Shown one piece after another: positions 52,586 to 61,080 of a stretch of DNA of 64,000 nt. Position 1 is the first letter of the stretch; each line of letters begins with the position of its first letter. The notes under the pieces were generated by a model. That model made no database searches. It was not told the origin of the DNA and worked only from the letters and a program-made list of their open reading frames with translations. The position numbers and the translations under genes are program-made. The DNA comes from Trebonia sp036276115 (GTDB lineage: Bacteria > Actinomycetota > Actinomycetes > Streptosporangiales > Streptosporangiaceae), in contig DATBEM010000197.1 of NCBI GenBank assembly GCA_036276115.1, positions 5,043 to 69,042 of the forward strand, in the 5' to 3' direction.

Positions 52586-53371
52586 ATGAGTCCCAGCCAT
52601 TGGGACAACACGGCGCGCGACAGCGGGCTGGAGCGGGCGGCCGCCATCCTCGGCGCGTTCGACGCCACGCACCGCGAGCTGACGCTGGCCGCGCTCGTCG
52701 CCCGGTGCGGGCTGCCCCGCTCGACCACGCACCGCATAGCCGATCAAATGATCCGGCTCGGGTGGCTGGAGAAACCGGGCGAGCGGTACCGGATCGGCAA
52801 CCGGCTGTTCGAGATCGCCAGCCTGGCGCCCATCCGGCTTGAGCTACGCGAGGCAGTGCTGCCGTACCTCCAGGACCTGCACCAGGCGACGCGCAGCACC
52901 GTCCAGCTCGGCGTGCTTGACGGCACCCAGGTCCTCGTGGTCGAGAAGATCACCGGGCACCGGGCCATGCCGATGCTGTCCCAGGTCGGGGGAATGATCC
53001 CGGCGTACTGCTCGGGACTCGGCCGCGCGATCCTCGCGTACTCGCGGCCGGCGGTCATCGACGTCGCGCTGGCCGGGCCGCTGCCCGGCCGCACCCCGCG
53101 CACCCTCACCAGCCGCGTCGCCATCATGCGAGAGCTGACGGCGGTGCCCGAGCGGGGGTGGGCGATCGACCGCGAGGAGGGCAACGTCGGCGTGAACTGC
53201 GTCGCCGCCCCCATCTTCGGCCCGCTTAACGAGGTCGTCGCCGCACTATCAGTCACTGGCCATAACCAGCTGGTGAGAGCCGACCGCATCGGCCCGGCGG
53301 TGCGAATGGCCGCCGCGGCGGCGTCCCGCGCCTACTCAAGCCGCCGGCCTCGTCCCATTGACTGGGACTGA
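52586..53371 (+). CDS. IclR-family transcriptional regulator
   Basis: A 261-residue regulator. The winged helix is at the N-terminus (ERAAAILGAFDATHRELTLA, then LPRSTTHRIADQMIRLGWLE). The effector-binding domain follows (QLGVLDGTQVLVVEKITG, SGLGRAILAYSRP, ERGWAIDREEGNVGVNCVAA). It is divergent from the meta-cleavage operon and upstream of the cupin/monooxygenase/AroE genes, so it probably controls both in response to an aromatic acid. IclR proteins often regulate aromatic catabolism (for example MhpR). Confidence 0.9.
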   Translation: MSPSHWDNTARDSGLERAAAILGAFDATHRELTLAALVARCGLPRSTTHRIADQMIRLGWLEKPGERYRIGNRLFEIASLAPIRLELREAVLPYLQDLHQATRSTVQLGVLDGTQVLVVEKITGHRAMPMLSQVGGMIPAYCSGLGRAILAYSRPAVIDVALAGPLPGRTPRTLTSRVAIMRELTAVPERGWAIDREEGNVGVNCVAAPIFGPLNEVVAALSVTGHNQLVRADRIGPAVRMAAAAASRAYSSRRPRPIDWD

Positions 53372-53451
53372 AGTTTGCGGTGCACGCCGCGCCAGCGCAC
53401 GCTGTGGCATTACACGCGCGTTTGCGCGGTGCACGACAGAAGGAGGCGACG

Positions 53452-53916
53452 ATGACTCTCGGCGGCGGCTACATGCTCCCCTCGCGCGAAGGGCACCAGA
53501 TCGCGGCCATCGGCCTTGGCATCACCATGAAGACAGACGGCAAGTCCACGCGCGACGCGTACTCCCTGTTCGAGTACGCGATCCCGCCGCGTACCGATGG
53601 CCCTCCCGCCCACATCCACACCCGCGAGGACGAGTCGTTCATCTGCCTGGCCGGCAAGCTCGACGTCCACCTCGGCGGCGAGGACTTCACCCTCGGCCTC
53701 GGCGACTACCTGTACCTGCCCCGCGACGTGGTCCACACGTTCCGCAACGCCTACGACGAGGAGTCCCGGGTCATCTCCGTGGTATCGCCGGCCGGCCTGG
53801 AGGGGTATTACCAGGCGCTGGCCGACATGCCGCCCGGGCCCAAGGACATCGGCAAGATAAAGCAGGTCATGGCTGACTTCGGCATCATCCTCATGCTCCC
53901 GCCCGAGGTGCGCTGA
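53452..53916 (+). CDS. Cupin-domain protein
   Basis: A 154-residue cupin with the first motif PPAHIHTREDESFICLAGKL (two His, one Glu) and the second YLPRDVVHTFRN. It may be a small dioxygenase or isomerase. A very strong AAGGAGG ribosome site precedes the ATG. It is followed after 2 nt by the FAD monooxygenase gene, so the two are co-expressed. Confidence 0.85.
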   Translation: MTLGGGYMLPSREGHQIAAIGLGITMKTDGKSTRDAYSLFEYAIPPRTDGPPAHIHTREDESFICLAGKLDVHLGGEDFTLGLGDYLYLPRDVVHTFRNAYDEESRVISVVSPAGLEGYYQALADMPPGPKDIGKIKQVMADFGIILMLPPEVR

Positions 53917-53918
53917 TC

Positions 53919-55460
53919 ATGCGCGTCGGGGTCATCGGCGCGGGGGTTGCCGGGCTGGCCACCGCCAAGGTCCTCCGCCAGGCAGGGCACGAGGTTATCG
54001 TCTACGACAAGGCCCCCGACGTCGGCGGGGTGTGGAGCCGCACCCGCCGGTACCCGGGGCTGACCACGCAGAGCCCCAAGGCCCAGTACTCCCTTTCGGA
54101 CTTCCCGATGCCGCGCGAGTATCCCGAGTGGCCTGCCGGATCACAGGTCCAGGCCTACCTCGCGGCGTACGCCAGCCACTTCGGCCTTGACCCGGTGCTG
54201 CACCTGTCCACCGAGGTGACGTCGGCCGTCCCGGTGAACGGCGGCGGCTGGGCGATCACCACCGCCGGCGGTACCGACCAGGTGGACAAGCTTGTCGTGG
54301 CCAACGGGATCTTCTGTGAGCCCGCCGTGCCGCGCTACCCGGGCGTGGCGGAGTTCACTGCGGCCGGCGGCCAGGTGCTGGCCGGCACCGAGCTGCACGA
54401 CGCGGAGCTGGCCCGGGGCAAGCGGGTGCTCGTCGTCGGCTACGGCAAGTCGGCGTGCGACGTCACCGTGCCGGTCAGCCAGGTGGCGGCTAGCACCAGC
54501 GTGATCGCCCGGCACCTGCTCTGGAAGGTCCCGCGCCGCGTCGGCGGGTTCCTGAACTTCAAGATGCTGCTGCTCACCCGCATGGGCGAGGCGCTCTTCA
54601 AGTACGCGCGCCCGCGCGGGGCAGAGAAGTTCCTGCACGGCCCGGCCAACGGCATGCGCGCCAACATGATCAACTCGATCGGCTCGGCGTCGGTACGCCA
54701 GTACGGTCTCAGGGGGCTCCGGCTGGTGCCCCCCGGGAAGATGGAGGACATTGTCCGCGGGGCGATCGGCCTGGCGACCGAGGGCTTCTTCGAGGGCGTC
54801 ACGGCCGGCCGCATCGCCGTGCACCCGCACCGGACGATCGCCCGGCTGATGGCCAGCAGCGGGCAGCCCGCCGCGGAGCTCGACGACGGCACCCAGCTCC
54901 CCGCCGACCTCGTCGTCTGCGCCACGGGGTTCACCCAGGGGGTCCCTTTCCTGCCCGGCGACGTGACCCGGCGGCTGCTCGACGAGCGCGGCAACTTCAT
55001 GCTCTACCGGCAGATCCGCCCGGCCGACGTCCCCGGCCTGTACTTCAACGGGTACAACTCCTCATTCTTCAGCCCGCTCAACGCCGAGATGGCCGCCGTC
55101 TGGATCGCCGCGGACCTGGCGGGCGCGATCACCCTGCCCGGGCCTGCGCACATGCGCCAGCAGGTCATCGACCAGCTCGCGTTCATGGACGCCGCCACCG
55201 ACACCCATCACTGCCGCGGCGGGAAGATCATCCCGTTCTCGATGCACAACGTCGATGAGGTGCTCGGTGACCTCGAGGTCAACATCAGCGCCGCCGTACG
55301 CGCGTGGCACTGGCTCATGCCGGTTGACCCTGGGGCGTACCGCCGCATCACCCCCTCGGTCCTCCAGCGGCTGCCGCGCGTTCCGGCGGCACCCGGGGCG
55401 GCGACCGAACCGGAAGCGGGTGCCCGGCCGGTCGCGCAGCCCGCGGTCGACGCGCCCTAA
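53919..55460 (+). CDS. FAD-dependent monooxygenase (FMO/Baeyer-Villiger type)
   Basis: A 513-residue flavoprotein. It has the FAD Rossmann motif GVIGAGVAGLATAKVL at the N-terminus, a YPGLTTQSPKAQYSLSDF block typical of FMO/BVMO proteins, a second NADP-binding motif VLVVGYGKSACDVTVPVS and a C-terminal VVCATGFTQGVPFLPGD strand. It should insert one oxygen from O2 into a ketone, a soft nucleophile or a ring. In this cluster it could prepare the aromatic substrate for cleavage, but that is inference. The N-terminus is not extended. Confidence 0.85.
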   Translation: MRVGVIGAGVAGLATAKVLRQAGHEVIVYDKAPDVGGVWSRTRRYPGLTTQSPKAQYSLSDFPMPREYPEWPAGSQVQAYLAAYASHFGLDPVLHLSTEVTSAVPVNGGGWAITTAGGTDQVDKLVVANGIFCEPAVPRYPGVAEFTAAGGQVLAGTELHDAELARGKRVLVVGYGKSACDVTVPVSQVAASTSVIARHLLWKVPRRVGGFLNFKMLLLTRMGEALFKYARPRGAEKFLHGPANGMRANMINSIGSASVRQYGLRGLRLVPPGKMEDIVRGAIGLATEGFFEGVTAGRIAVHPHRTIARLMASSGQPAAELDDGTQLPADLVVCATGFTQGVPFLPGDVTRRLLDERGNFMLYRQIRPADVPGLYFNGYNSSFFSPLNAEMAAVWIAADLAGAITLPGPAHMRQQVIDQLAFMDAATDTHHCRGGKIIPFSMHNVDEVLGDLEVNISAAVRAWHWLMPVDPGAYRRITPSVLQRLPRVPAAPGAATEPEAGARPVAQPAVDAP

Positions 55461-55519
55461 CATCTAGCTGCCACCGGCCGGGCGGCGTCCGCCCCGGCGC
55501 CAACAAGAGAAGAAGCGAC

Positions 55520-56314
55520 ATGTTCCAGCAGCTCAGCGGCGCAACCCGGCTGTACCCGATCATCGGAGACCCAGTCAGGTACACCGAGTCTCCAGCCCGC
55601 CTGACCGGCACCTTCGGCAACCGTGGCCACAACGGCCTGTGCATCCCGATGCAGGTGAGCGAAGGAGACCTCTATGCCGTCATGACGGGCCTCACCGCCC
55701 TGCCGAACCTGGACGGGATCCTCGTCACGATGCCCCACAAGGCCACCGCGTTCGCCTACTGCGCCACCAGCTCCGAGCGCGCCAGGATGCTCGGAGTCAT
55801 CAGCGTCATGCGGCGCAACCCCGACGGCACCTGGCACGGCGACATGCTGGACGGGCTCGCCTTCGTCAAGGCGCAGGCAGATCACGGCGCGCACGTGGCG
55901 GGCGCACGGGCGCTCCTCATAGGCGCGGGCGGCGCAGGCAGCGCGATCGCCCTCGCGCTGGTTGAGGCGGGCGCCCGCGAGCTCGTTATCCACGATGCCC
56001 GCCAGTCGCGCGGACCCGGCCTTGCCGGGCTACTCGCCAGCCTCGGCGACACCCGGGTGACGGCCGGGCCGCCGGACCCGGCCGGTTGCGACCTGGTGTT
56101 CAACGCCACGCCCATGGGCATGGCGGACGGAGACCCGCTCCCGGTTGACACGGCCCGGCTGACCCCAGCCATGTTCGTCGGCGATGTAATCGCCGGACAC
56201 GGCGTGACCCCGTTCATCAAGGCCGCCCAGGACGCCGGCTGCAAGGTGGCCACCGGCGTCCACATGGTCGAAGCCGGGCAGCAGCTGATGGCCGACTTCA
56301 TGCTCGGCATATAG
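55520..56314 (+). CDS. Shikimate/quinate dehydrogenase-like protein
   Basis: A 264-residue AroE-family dehydrogenase. It has the substrate-domain start LYPIIGDPVRYTESP, the lysine in LVTMPHKATAF, the aspartate in GDMLDGLAF, the NAD(P) motif LLIGAGGAGSAIALALVE and FNATPMGMADGD. A GVISV replaces the usual NT segment after the lysine motif, so specificity may differ from shikimate. It may work in hydroaromatic (quinate/shikimate) breakdown feeding the operon rather than in aromatic amino-acid synthesis. Confidence 0.85.
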   Translation: MFQQLSGATRLYPIIGDPVRYTESPARLTGTFGNRGHNGLCIPMQVSEGDLYAVMTGLTALPNLDGILVTMPHKATAFAYCATSSERARMLGVISVMRRNPDGTWHGDMLDGLAFVKAQADHGAHVAGARALLIGAGGAGSAIALALVEAGARELVIHDARQSRGPGLAGLLASLGDTRVTAGPPDPAGCDLVFNATPMGMADGDPLPVDTARLTPAMFVGDVIAGHGVTPFIKAAQDAGCKVATGVHMVEAGQQLMADFMLGI

Positions 56315-56340
56315 CAGCACCGGCACCAGCCCCACCCGGC

Positions 56341-56369
56341 GCCGGCGGGAGCCGGTCATGCCCGCCGGC
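56341..56369. terminator. Hairpin terminator between convergent genes
   Basis: GCCGGCGGG (56341-56349) pairs perfectly with CCCGCCGGC (56361-56369) across an 11-nt loop. It lies between the stops of the AroE-like gene and the nitroreductase gene, so it may end both transcripts. No U-tract follows, as is common in this kind of genome. Confidence 0.5.
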
Positions 56370-56401
56370 CGCCCCCGGCGCACGGGAGGAGCGGTCTCGT
56401 C

Positions 56402-57025
56402 CTAGGCCCAGGCGACGGCGGTGTCCCGGTCGAGGCGGGGCAGGCGGTCGAACCAGGGCGCCACGCCCGGGTGGCCGATGTTGACGACGAGGTGGGTCTT
56501 CCACGTCGTGCCGGCGAAGAAGTCGGCGTCGATGCCGGGGCCGTCAAACCCGGCCATCGGGCCGGCCGCGAGGCCGTGGGCGCGCACGGCGAGCAGGAAC
56601 ACGCCCGTCTGGATGGCGGCGCTGTACTTGGCGATCCCCTCGAGGGCCGCACCGGGCATGCCAGAGAAATTGTCGCGGTACATCGCGCCGCGCTCGGGGA
56701 AGACGGCCGGGAAGTGCTGGTGGAACTCGGCGTCATAGGCGAGCACGGCGACCGCCGGGGCGCTTACCGTCTTGGCGCGGTTGCCCTCGGCCATGTGCGC
56801 CCCGAGACGCTCGCGGCCCTCCGCCGTGCGCACGAAGAGCACGCGCAGCGGCTGGCTGTTGGCCATGGACGGCGACCAGCGAGCCAGGTCCCAGATGCCG
56901 GCGAGCTCCTCGTCGGTCACCGGGACGTCCGCGAAGGCGTTGGCGGTGCGGGCATCGGTGAACAACAACGCCCGGCCGGCGTCGTCGAGGGCCTGCAGCG
57001 AGATGGGTTCGGCGGTGGTGGTCAT
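56402..57025 (-). CDS. Nitroreductase-family protein (RutE-like malonic semialdehyde reductase)
   Basis: A 207-residue flavin-dependent reductase. The blocks LFTDARTANAFADVPVTDEE, LARWSPSMANSQPLRVLFVR, FPERGAMYRDNFSG and AVRAHGLAAGPMAGFDGPGI match the RutE/HadB-type branch of the nitroreductase family. It would reduce malonic semialdehyde or other small carbonyls using NAD(P)H and FMN. The ATG has a GGGAGT ribosome site. It is divergent from the HxlR regulator, with a short palindrome between them. Confidence 0.87.
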   Translation of the reverse strand: MTTTAEPISLQALDDAGRALLFTDARTANAFADVPVTDEELAGIWDLARWSPSMANSQPLRVLFVRTAEGRERLGAHMAEGNRAKTVSAPAVAVLAYDAEFHQHFPAVFPERGAMYRDNFSGMPGAALEGIAKYSAAIQTGVFLLAVRAHGLAAGPMAGFDGPGIDADFFAGTTWKTHLVVNIGHPGVAPWFDRLPRLDRDTAVAWA

Positions 57026-57066
57026 CAAGTACTCCCGGTCAGTAGTTGCTTGCAGATCCGATGCTA

Positions 57067-57081
57067 CTTCTAATTCAGAAG
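57067..57081. promoter_or_regulatory. Palindrome between nitroreductase and HxlR genes
   Basis: CTTCT-AATTC-AGAAG has 5-bp perfect arms around a 5-bp spacer. It lies in an AT-rich stretch midway between the two divergent starts, a good position for binding by the HxlR regulator. Confidence 0.45.
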
Positions 57082-57104
57082 ATACATGCAAGTCCGGAGC
57101 GAGT

Positions 57105-57506
57105 ATGATGGATCACATGACCACGTCGCCGGAGGCCGCCGCAGCCCTCGGGCACGAGCCGCGCGCCTGCGACGCCGCCCTTTCCCGGGCGTTCGAGTTC
57201 CTCGGCAAGCGCTGGAACGGCGTCCTCCTGGGCACCCTGATCCAGGGACCGGCGGGCTTCGCCGAGCTCAAGCGCAGCCTGGGCATCAGCGACTCAGTGC
57301 TGTCGGACCGGCTGGCCGAGCTCACCCGGGCCGGCCTGGTGGAGCGCACGGTCGACTCTGGCCCCCCGCTGGCCGTCTCCTATGCCCTCACCGCCAACGG
57401 CCACGGGCTCCTCCCGGCACTGCAGGCCCTCACGGCCTGGGCCCAGGAGAACCTCCCCGCCAGCCAGTGCGCGGCTGCCGCCGAACGCCAGGGACGCACC
57501 TCGTAG
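57105..57506 (+). CDS. HxlR-family transcriptional regulator
   Basis: A 133-residue winged-helix regulator of the HxlR type: RAFEFLGKRWNGVLLGTLIQ, then GFAELKRSLGISDSVLSDRL, AELTRAGLVERTV and VSYALTANGHGLLPALQALT. HxlR proteins often respond to aldehydes or redox stress. The adjacent divergent nitroreductase/aldehyde reductase gene is its probable target. Tandem ATGs at 57105 and 57108 follow GGAG. Confidence 0.9.
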   Translation: MMDHMTTSPEAAAALGHEPRACDAALSRAFEFLGKRWNGVLLGTLIQGPAGFAELKRSLGISDSVLSDRLAELTRAGLVERTVDSGPPLAVSYALTANGHGLLPALQALTAWAQENLPASQCAAAAERQGRTS

Positions 57507-57634
57507 CCAAGGCACGCCCCCCGGGACCACGCCCTCCTGCATGCCGCCCGGCTACGGGCGGGTTCATGGCCGACTACCCGGCCGGCTGGAAAACCGCTGT
57601 CGGGCAAGTGGACCAGGGTGGTAGAACTACCGCC

Positions 57635-58423
57635 GTGCATAAGACTCTGGAGCTTCCCGATCTGCTGCGGCTGATCGACGAACGCGCGACCGCCTTCCGC
57701 GCCGTGATCGCCTCGGCCCCCAGCCTCGACGTGCAGGTGCCGACCTGCCCCGAGTGGACGCTGTTCGACCTGGCGCAGCACCTGGGCCAGGGGCGTCGTT
57801 TCCGGGCTGCCACCATCGCCGCGGGACCGGCCGACGCTCCCCCGGCCGAGGCCGTCGCCGAGCGCACCGTGCCGGCCCCCCGGGAGCGCGCTGAGCTGCT
57901 GGCCTGGTCGGCCGCGACGACGCAGCAATTGCTGGACGCGCTGCTGGCGGCTGACCCGGACGGCAGTTGCTGGACCGGGTGGGGTTCCACGCAGCTGACG
58001 GACACCTGCGGTTCCGTCGCCCGGCACCAGGTCCAGGAGATCGCGGTGCACACGTACGACGCTCAGGCCGCCGTGGGCGCCCCGCAGCCCCTGCCGGCCG
58101 AGGTGGCACTCGACGGTGTCGAGGAGAACCTGTTCATCACCTTCTTCACGACGAGCGCCTGGCCCCACAAGCCCACCGCCTTCGACTTCCACGCCACCGA
58201 GGGCCGCTCCTGGCGCCTCACGGTCGACGGCCACGGTGCGCGGACCACCCGGCTGCCCGCTACCGGCGAGGACCCGGACGCGGCCGGCCTCTCTATTCGC
58301 GGCCCGGCCAGTGATCTGGTCCTCTACCTGTACCAGCGCATTTCGGTGGACTCCCTGCAACTCGACGGGGACCCACAGCTGCTCGACCTGCTCCACGCCT
58401 GGGAACCGGAGGACTGGGCGTGA
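57635..58423 (+). CDS. Maleylpyruvate isomerase/mycothiol-dependent (DinB-fold) protein
   Basis: A 262-residue protein of the TIGR03083 (MDMPI) family. The N-terminal metal-binding DinB-like helices show VPTCPEWTLFDLAQHLGQGR and GSVARHQVQEIAVHTYDAQ, with the three histidines expected for a metal site. A C-terminal domain (~170-262; FDFHATEGRSWRLTVDG, LYLYQRISVDSLQLDGD) is typical of the longer actinomycete forms. The reaction may be mycothiol-dependent but is unknown here. The GTG at 57635 is chosen from the conserved start; upstream residues from an ATG at 57567 look non-homologous. Confidence 0.82.
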   Translation: MHKTLELPDLLRLIDERATAFRAVIASAPSLDVQVPTCPEWTLFDLAQHLGQGRRFRAATIAAGPADAPPAEAVAERTVPAPRERAELLAWSAATTQQLLDALLAADPDGSCWTGWGSTQLTDTCGSVARHQVQEIAVHTYDAQAAVGAPQPLPAEVALDGVEENLFITFFTTSAWPHKPTAFDFHATEGRSWRLTVDGHGARTTRLPATGEDPDAAGLSIRGPASDLVLYLYQRISVDSLQLDGDPQLLDLLHAWEPEDWA

Positions 58424-58520
58424 CGACACGCCGCCGCGTACCAACCTGCCGCAACTCCTCACGACGCGTTCCGGAAAACCGGGGCATGATCAAACTGACA
58501 CACTAAGGAGCGGCGAGCGC

Positions 58521-59213
58521 GTGTCTAATGGGCCGATTCGGGTGCTGATCTGCGACGACCAGAGCGTGGTGCGGGCGGGCTACGCCACGATCCTGTCCTC
58601 CCAGCCGGACTTGGAGGTGGTCGGCGAGGCGAGCAACGGCGCGGTTGCGGTGGCCGAGGCGCAGCGGCTTGGCCCGGACGTGGTCGTGATGGACATCCAG
58701 ATGCCCGTGGTCGACGGGATCGAGGCGACGCGACGGCTGGCCGGCCCGGGGGTGGACGGGGCGACGGCACCCAAGGTCCTCATTGTCACCACGTTCAACC
58801 TGGACGAGTACGTGTACCAGGCGCTCCGGGCCGGCGCGAGCGGCTTCCTGCTGAAGGACGCGCCGCCCGCCGACTTGATCGGCGCGATCCACACCGTCGC
58901 CGCGGGCGAGTCACTGCTTTCCCCCGCCGTCACCCGCCGGCTCATCGGCCGCTACGCCGGGCGCATCCGGCCGTCCGACCCCGCCGCGCCGAAGGCCGGC
59001 CACCCGCTGAGCGGGCTGACCCCGCGCGAGCGTGAGGTGCTCTCCCTGATCGCCAGCGGAATGTCGAACGCGGAGATCGCGCGAGCGCTGTTCATCAGCG
59101 CGGAGACGGTGAAGACCTACGTCTCGCGCATCCTGGCCAAGCTCGGGCTCCGTGACCGGGTGCAGGCGGTGGTCTTCGCCTATCAGGAAGGGCTGATTTC
59201 CGCCGGTGACTGA
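58521..59213 (+). CDS. NarL/LuxR-family response regulator
   Basis: A 230-residue response regulator with a receiver domain (acidic pair in VLICDDQSVVRAGYA, phosphoacceptor in DVVVMDIQMPVVDG, lysine in GFLLKDAPP). The LuxR helix-turn-helix is at the C-terminus (LTPREREVLSLIASGMSNAE, then ISAETVKTYVSRIL). The GTG start follows AAGGAG. Its likely kinase is encoded at 61081-62301 on the same strand but is separated by a secreted peptidase gene on the opposite strand. Confidence 0.92.
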   Translation: MSNGPIRVLICDDQSVVRAGYATILSSQPDLEVVGEASNGAVAVAEAQRLGPDVVVMDIQMPVVDGIEATRRLAGPGVDGATAPKVLIVTTFNLDEYVYQALRAGASGFLLKDAPPADLIGAIHTVAAGESLLSPAVTRRLIGRYAGRIRPSDPAAPKAGHPLSGLTPREREVLSLIASGMSNAEIARALFISAETVKTYVSRILAKLGLRDRVQAVVFAYQEGLISAGD

Positions 59214-59249
59214 AACCAGTGGAGCGGCGCGCCCCGACCGGCTCAACGA

Positions 59250-59281
59250 CGCTCGCCCCGGCCCTGCGGGCGGGGCGAGCG
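59250..59281. terminator. Strong hairpin between convergent genes
   Basis: CGCTCGCCCCG (59250-59260) pairs perfectly with CGGGGCGAGCG (59271-59281) around a loop that can itself form a CCC/GGG stem. It sits between the stops of the response regulator and the secreted peptidase gene and probably terminates both. Confidence 0.65.
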
Positions 59282-59299
59282 CGGGGCTGACCGCAGTGC

Positions 59300-60901
59300 T
59301 CAGGACGTGGGGCCCGAGCAGTACTCGGGCTTAGCCGGGAGGGTTCCCCGAGTGAGGAACGCGATGGTGGCCTGGTCGGCGCAGGCTGAGCCGGTGCCGT
59401 AGACGTAGTGGCCGCCGCCGTCGGTGCCGACGAGGCCAACGCGGGAACCCAGGGCTCCGGCCATTCCCAGGGCGCCTTGCCAGGGGGTGGCGTTGTCTCG
59501 GCGGTTCTGCAAGATCAGGACATCGCGCGGCCCGCTCGAGGTGACCTTGACCGGCGGCTCGATCGGCGCCTTCTGCCAGAACGCGCACGGCCAGATGTTG
59601 TCGGGCATGCCGTCGCTCAGCGGGTACTCGGCGCGGGCGGCTGCGGTGTTGGCCGCGTACGAGGCCACGTTGCGGGACCAGGAAGCGTCGCCGCAGATCA
59701 GCGCCATGGTCATGGTGACCTGGTTGTCAGCGGGCACGTCGGCTTCGCCGGGGCTGTTGGTGTCGGCGAGTCCCTGCTGGAGCGCGGTGGCATCCGCGGC
59801 GGTCAGCTTGCCTGCGGCCAGGTCATCGGCCGCCTTCCAGAACTTGGCCAGGTCAGCGAGCGTGGCGTTGCGCAGGAGCAACTCGTAGGTAATCTCCCGC
59901 AGCAGCGTCCCGGACAGGGACAGGTTCGCGCCCGGTATCGCCGCCGCCTTCTGGTCGAGACGGGCCGCCAGGGCGAGGAAGGTGCCCGTGACCTGGGCGG
60001 TCGTGCTGCCGAGGCCGAGCGTGGCGTTGTTGGCCGCGGCGAGCTTGGCGGCGTCGGGGAACCGGTCGTTCATGCCCTGGTTCCACAGTTCGATCTGCTG
60101 CTGCCAGACTTTGCCGGGGTCGACGGCGCCTTCCAGCACCATGCGGTCGGTGTGCTGGGGGAACAGCGAGGTGTAGACCGCGCCAAGGTAGGTGCCGTAG
60201 GACTGGCCCCAGTAGGAGATCTTCGCCGCGCCCAGCGCAATGCGGATGCGGTCCATGTCGCGGGCGGTGTTGGCGGTGGTGAAGTACTGCAGGCCGTCGC
60301 CGATCTTGGCGCAGTCCTTGGCGACGGCCCGGGCCGAGGCGATGTTCTGCTTGATGGACCCGTCGGCGGCGGGGTAGGGGAACCCGACGGCGAAGCTCTC
60401 GGGCAGGCCGCAGCTCATCGGGCTGCTGGCCCCCACACCGCGCGGGTCAAACCCGATCAGGTCGTAGGAGTCGAGGACCGAGGCGGGCAGCGTGGGCGCC
60501 ATCGTGCTGGACATGTCCAGGCCTTCCAGCGCTGGGCCGCCCGGGTTCAGCAGGAGGTAACCGCGCTTCTTACCCGGCTTGGCCGTGGCGATCTCGGAGA
60601 CCTCGATAGCGATGGTCTTGCCGTTCGGGTGCTGGTAGTCCAGCGGCACGGTCACAATGCCGCACTTTTCGCGAGGGTCTCGCTTGGCGCCCGGCTGCAG
60701 CGGCGGACAGGTCCCCCAGGTGATCGAGGTCCGGACGATGGCCTTGGCCTGCGCGGCGACCTTAGCCTGGGCGGCGCCGGCGGCGGTGCTGCCCGTCGTC
60801 GCCTGCGCCGTGCAGGCGGTGGCGACGACCGCCGTCAAGGCAACGGCGCCGGCCAGGGTTGCCCGGCGAGTGCGGGGGACGGGGTTGCGGGAACTCGGCA
60901 C
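59300..60901 (-). CDS. Secreted tripeptidyl-aminopeptidase-like alpha/beta hydrolase
   Basis: A 533-residue secreted serine hydrolase of the SlpD/TAP-like type common in actinomycetes. It has a signal peptide with a possible lipobox (VALTAVVATAC). Hydrolase blocks are LDYQHPNGKTIAIEVSEI, LLLNPGGPALEGLD, YDLIGFDPRGVGASSP, the nucleophile serine in ISYWGQSYGTYLGAVY, a TAP-like C-terminal domain (RDVLILQNRRDNATPW) and the histidine in GTDGGGHYVYG. It probably releases tripeptides outside the cell. The GTG at 60901 has GGAGGGC upstream. The frame extends to 60940 but without a site. Confidence 0.9.
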   Translation of the reverse strand: MPSSRNPVPRTRRATLAGAVALTAVVATACTAQATTGSTAAGAAQAKVAAQAKAIVRTSITWGTCPPLQPGAKRDPREKCGIVTVPLDYQHPNGKTIAIEVSEIATAKPGKKRGYLLLNPGGPALEGLDMSSTMAPTLPASVLDSYDLIGFDPRGVGASSPMSCGLPESFAVGFPYPAADGSIKQNIASARAVAKDCAKIGDGLQYFTTANTARDMDRIRIALGAAKISYWGQSYGTYLGAVYTSLFPQHTDRMVLEGAVDPGKVWQQQIELWNQGMNDRFPDAAKLAAANNATLGLGSTTAQVTGTFLALAARLDQKAAAIPGANLSLSGTLLREITYELLLRNATLADLAKFWKAADDLAAGKLTAADATALQQGLADTNSPGEADVPADNQVTMTMALICGDASWSRNVASYAANTAAARAEYPLSDGMPDNIWPCAFWQKAPIEPPVKVTSSGPRDVLILQNRRDNATPWQGALGMAGALGSRVGLVGTDGGGHYVYGTGSACADQATIAFLTRGTLPAKPEYCSGPTS

Positions 60902-61080
60902 TGTAATGCCCTCCGATTGCGGTGGTTCCGCGGCGTGCACCGCGGCTGGCCGTGGTGACGGCCCCGATGACTAGGAAGATAGGAGCCGCGGACCAGGTCG
61001 CGAATCACCGTGCAGCGGGCATTCGCCGGTAGCTCTCGCGGGGGATCCCCGGGGACCGCCATGCGGTTAGGCTTTGTGCC

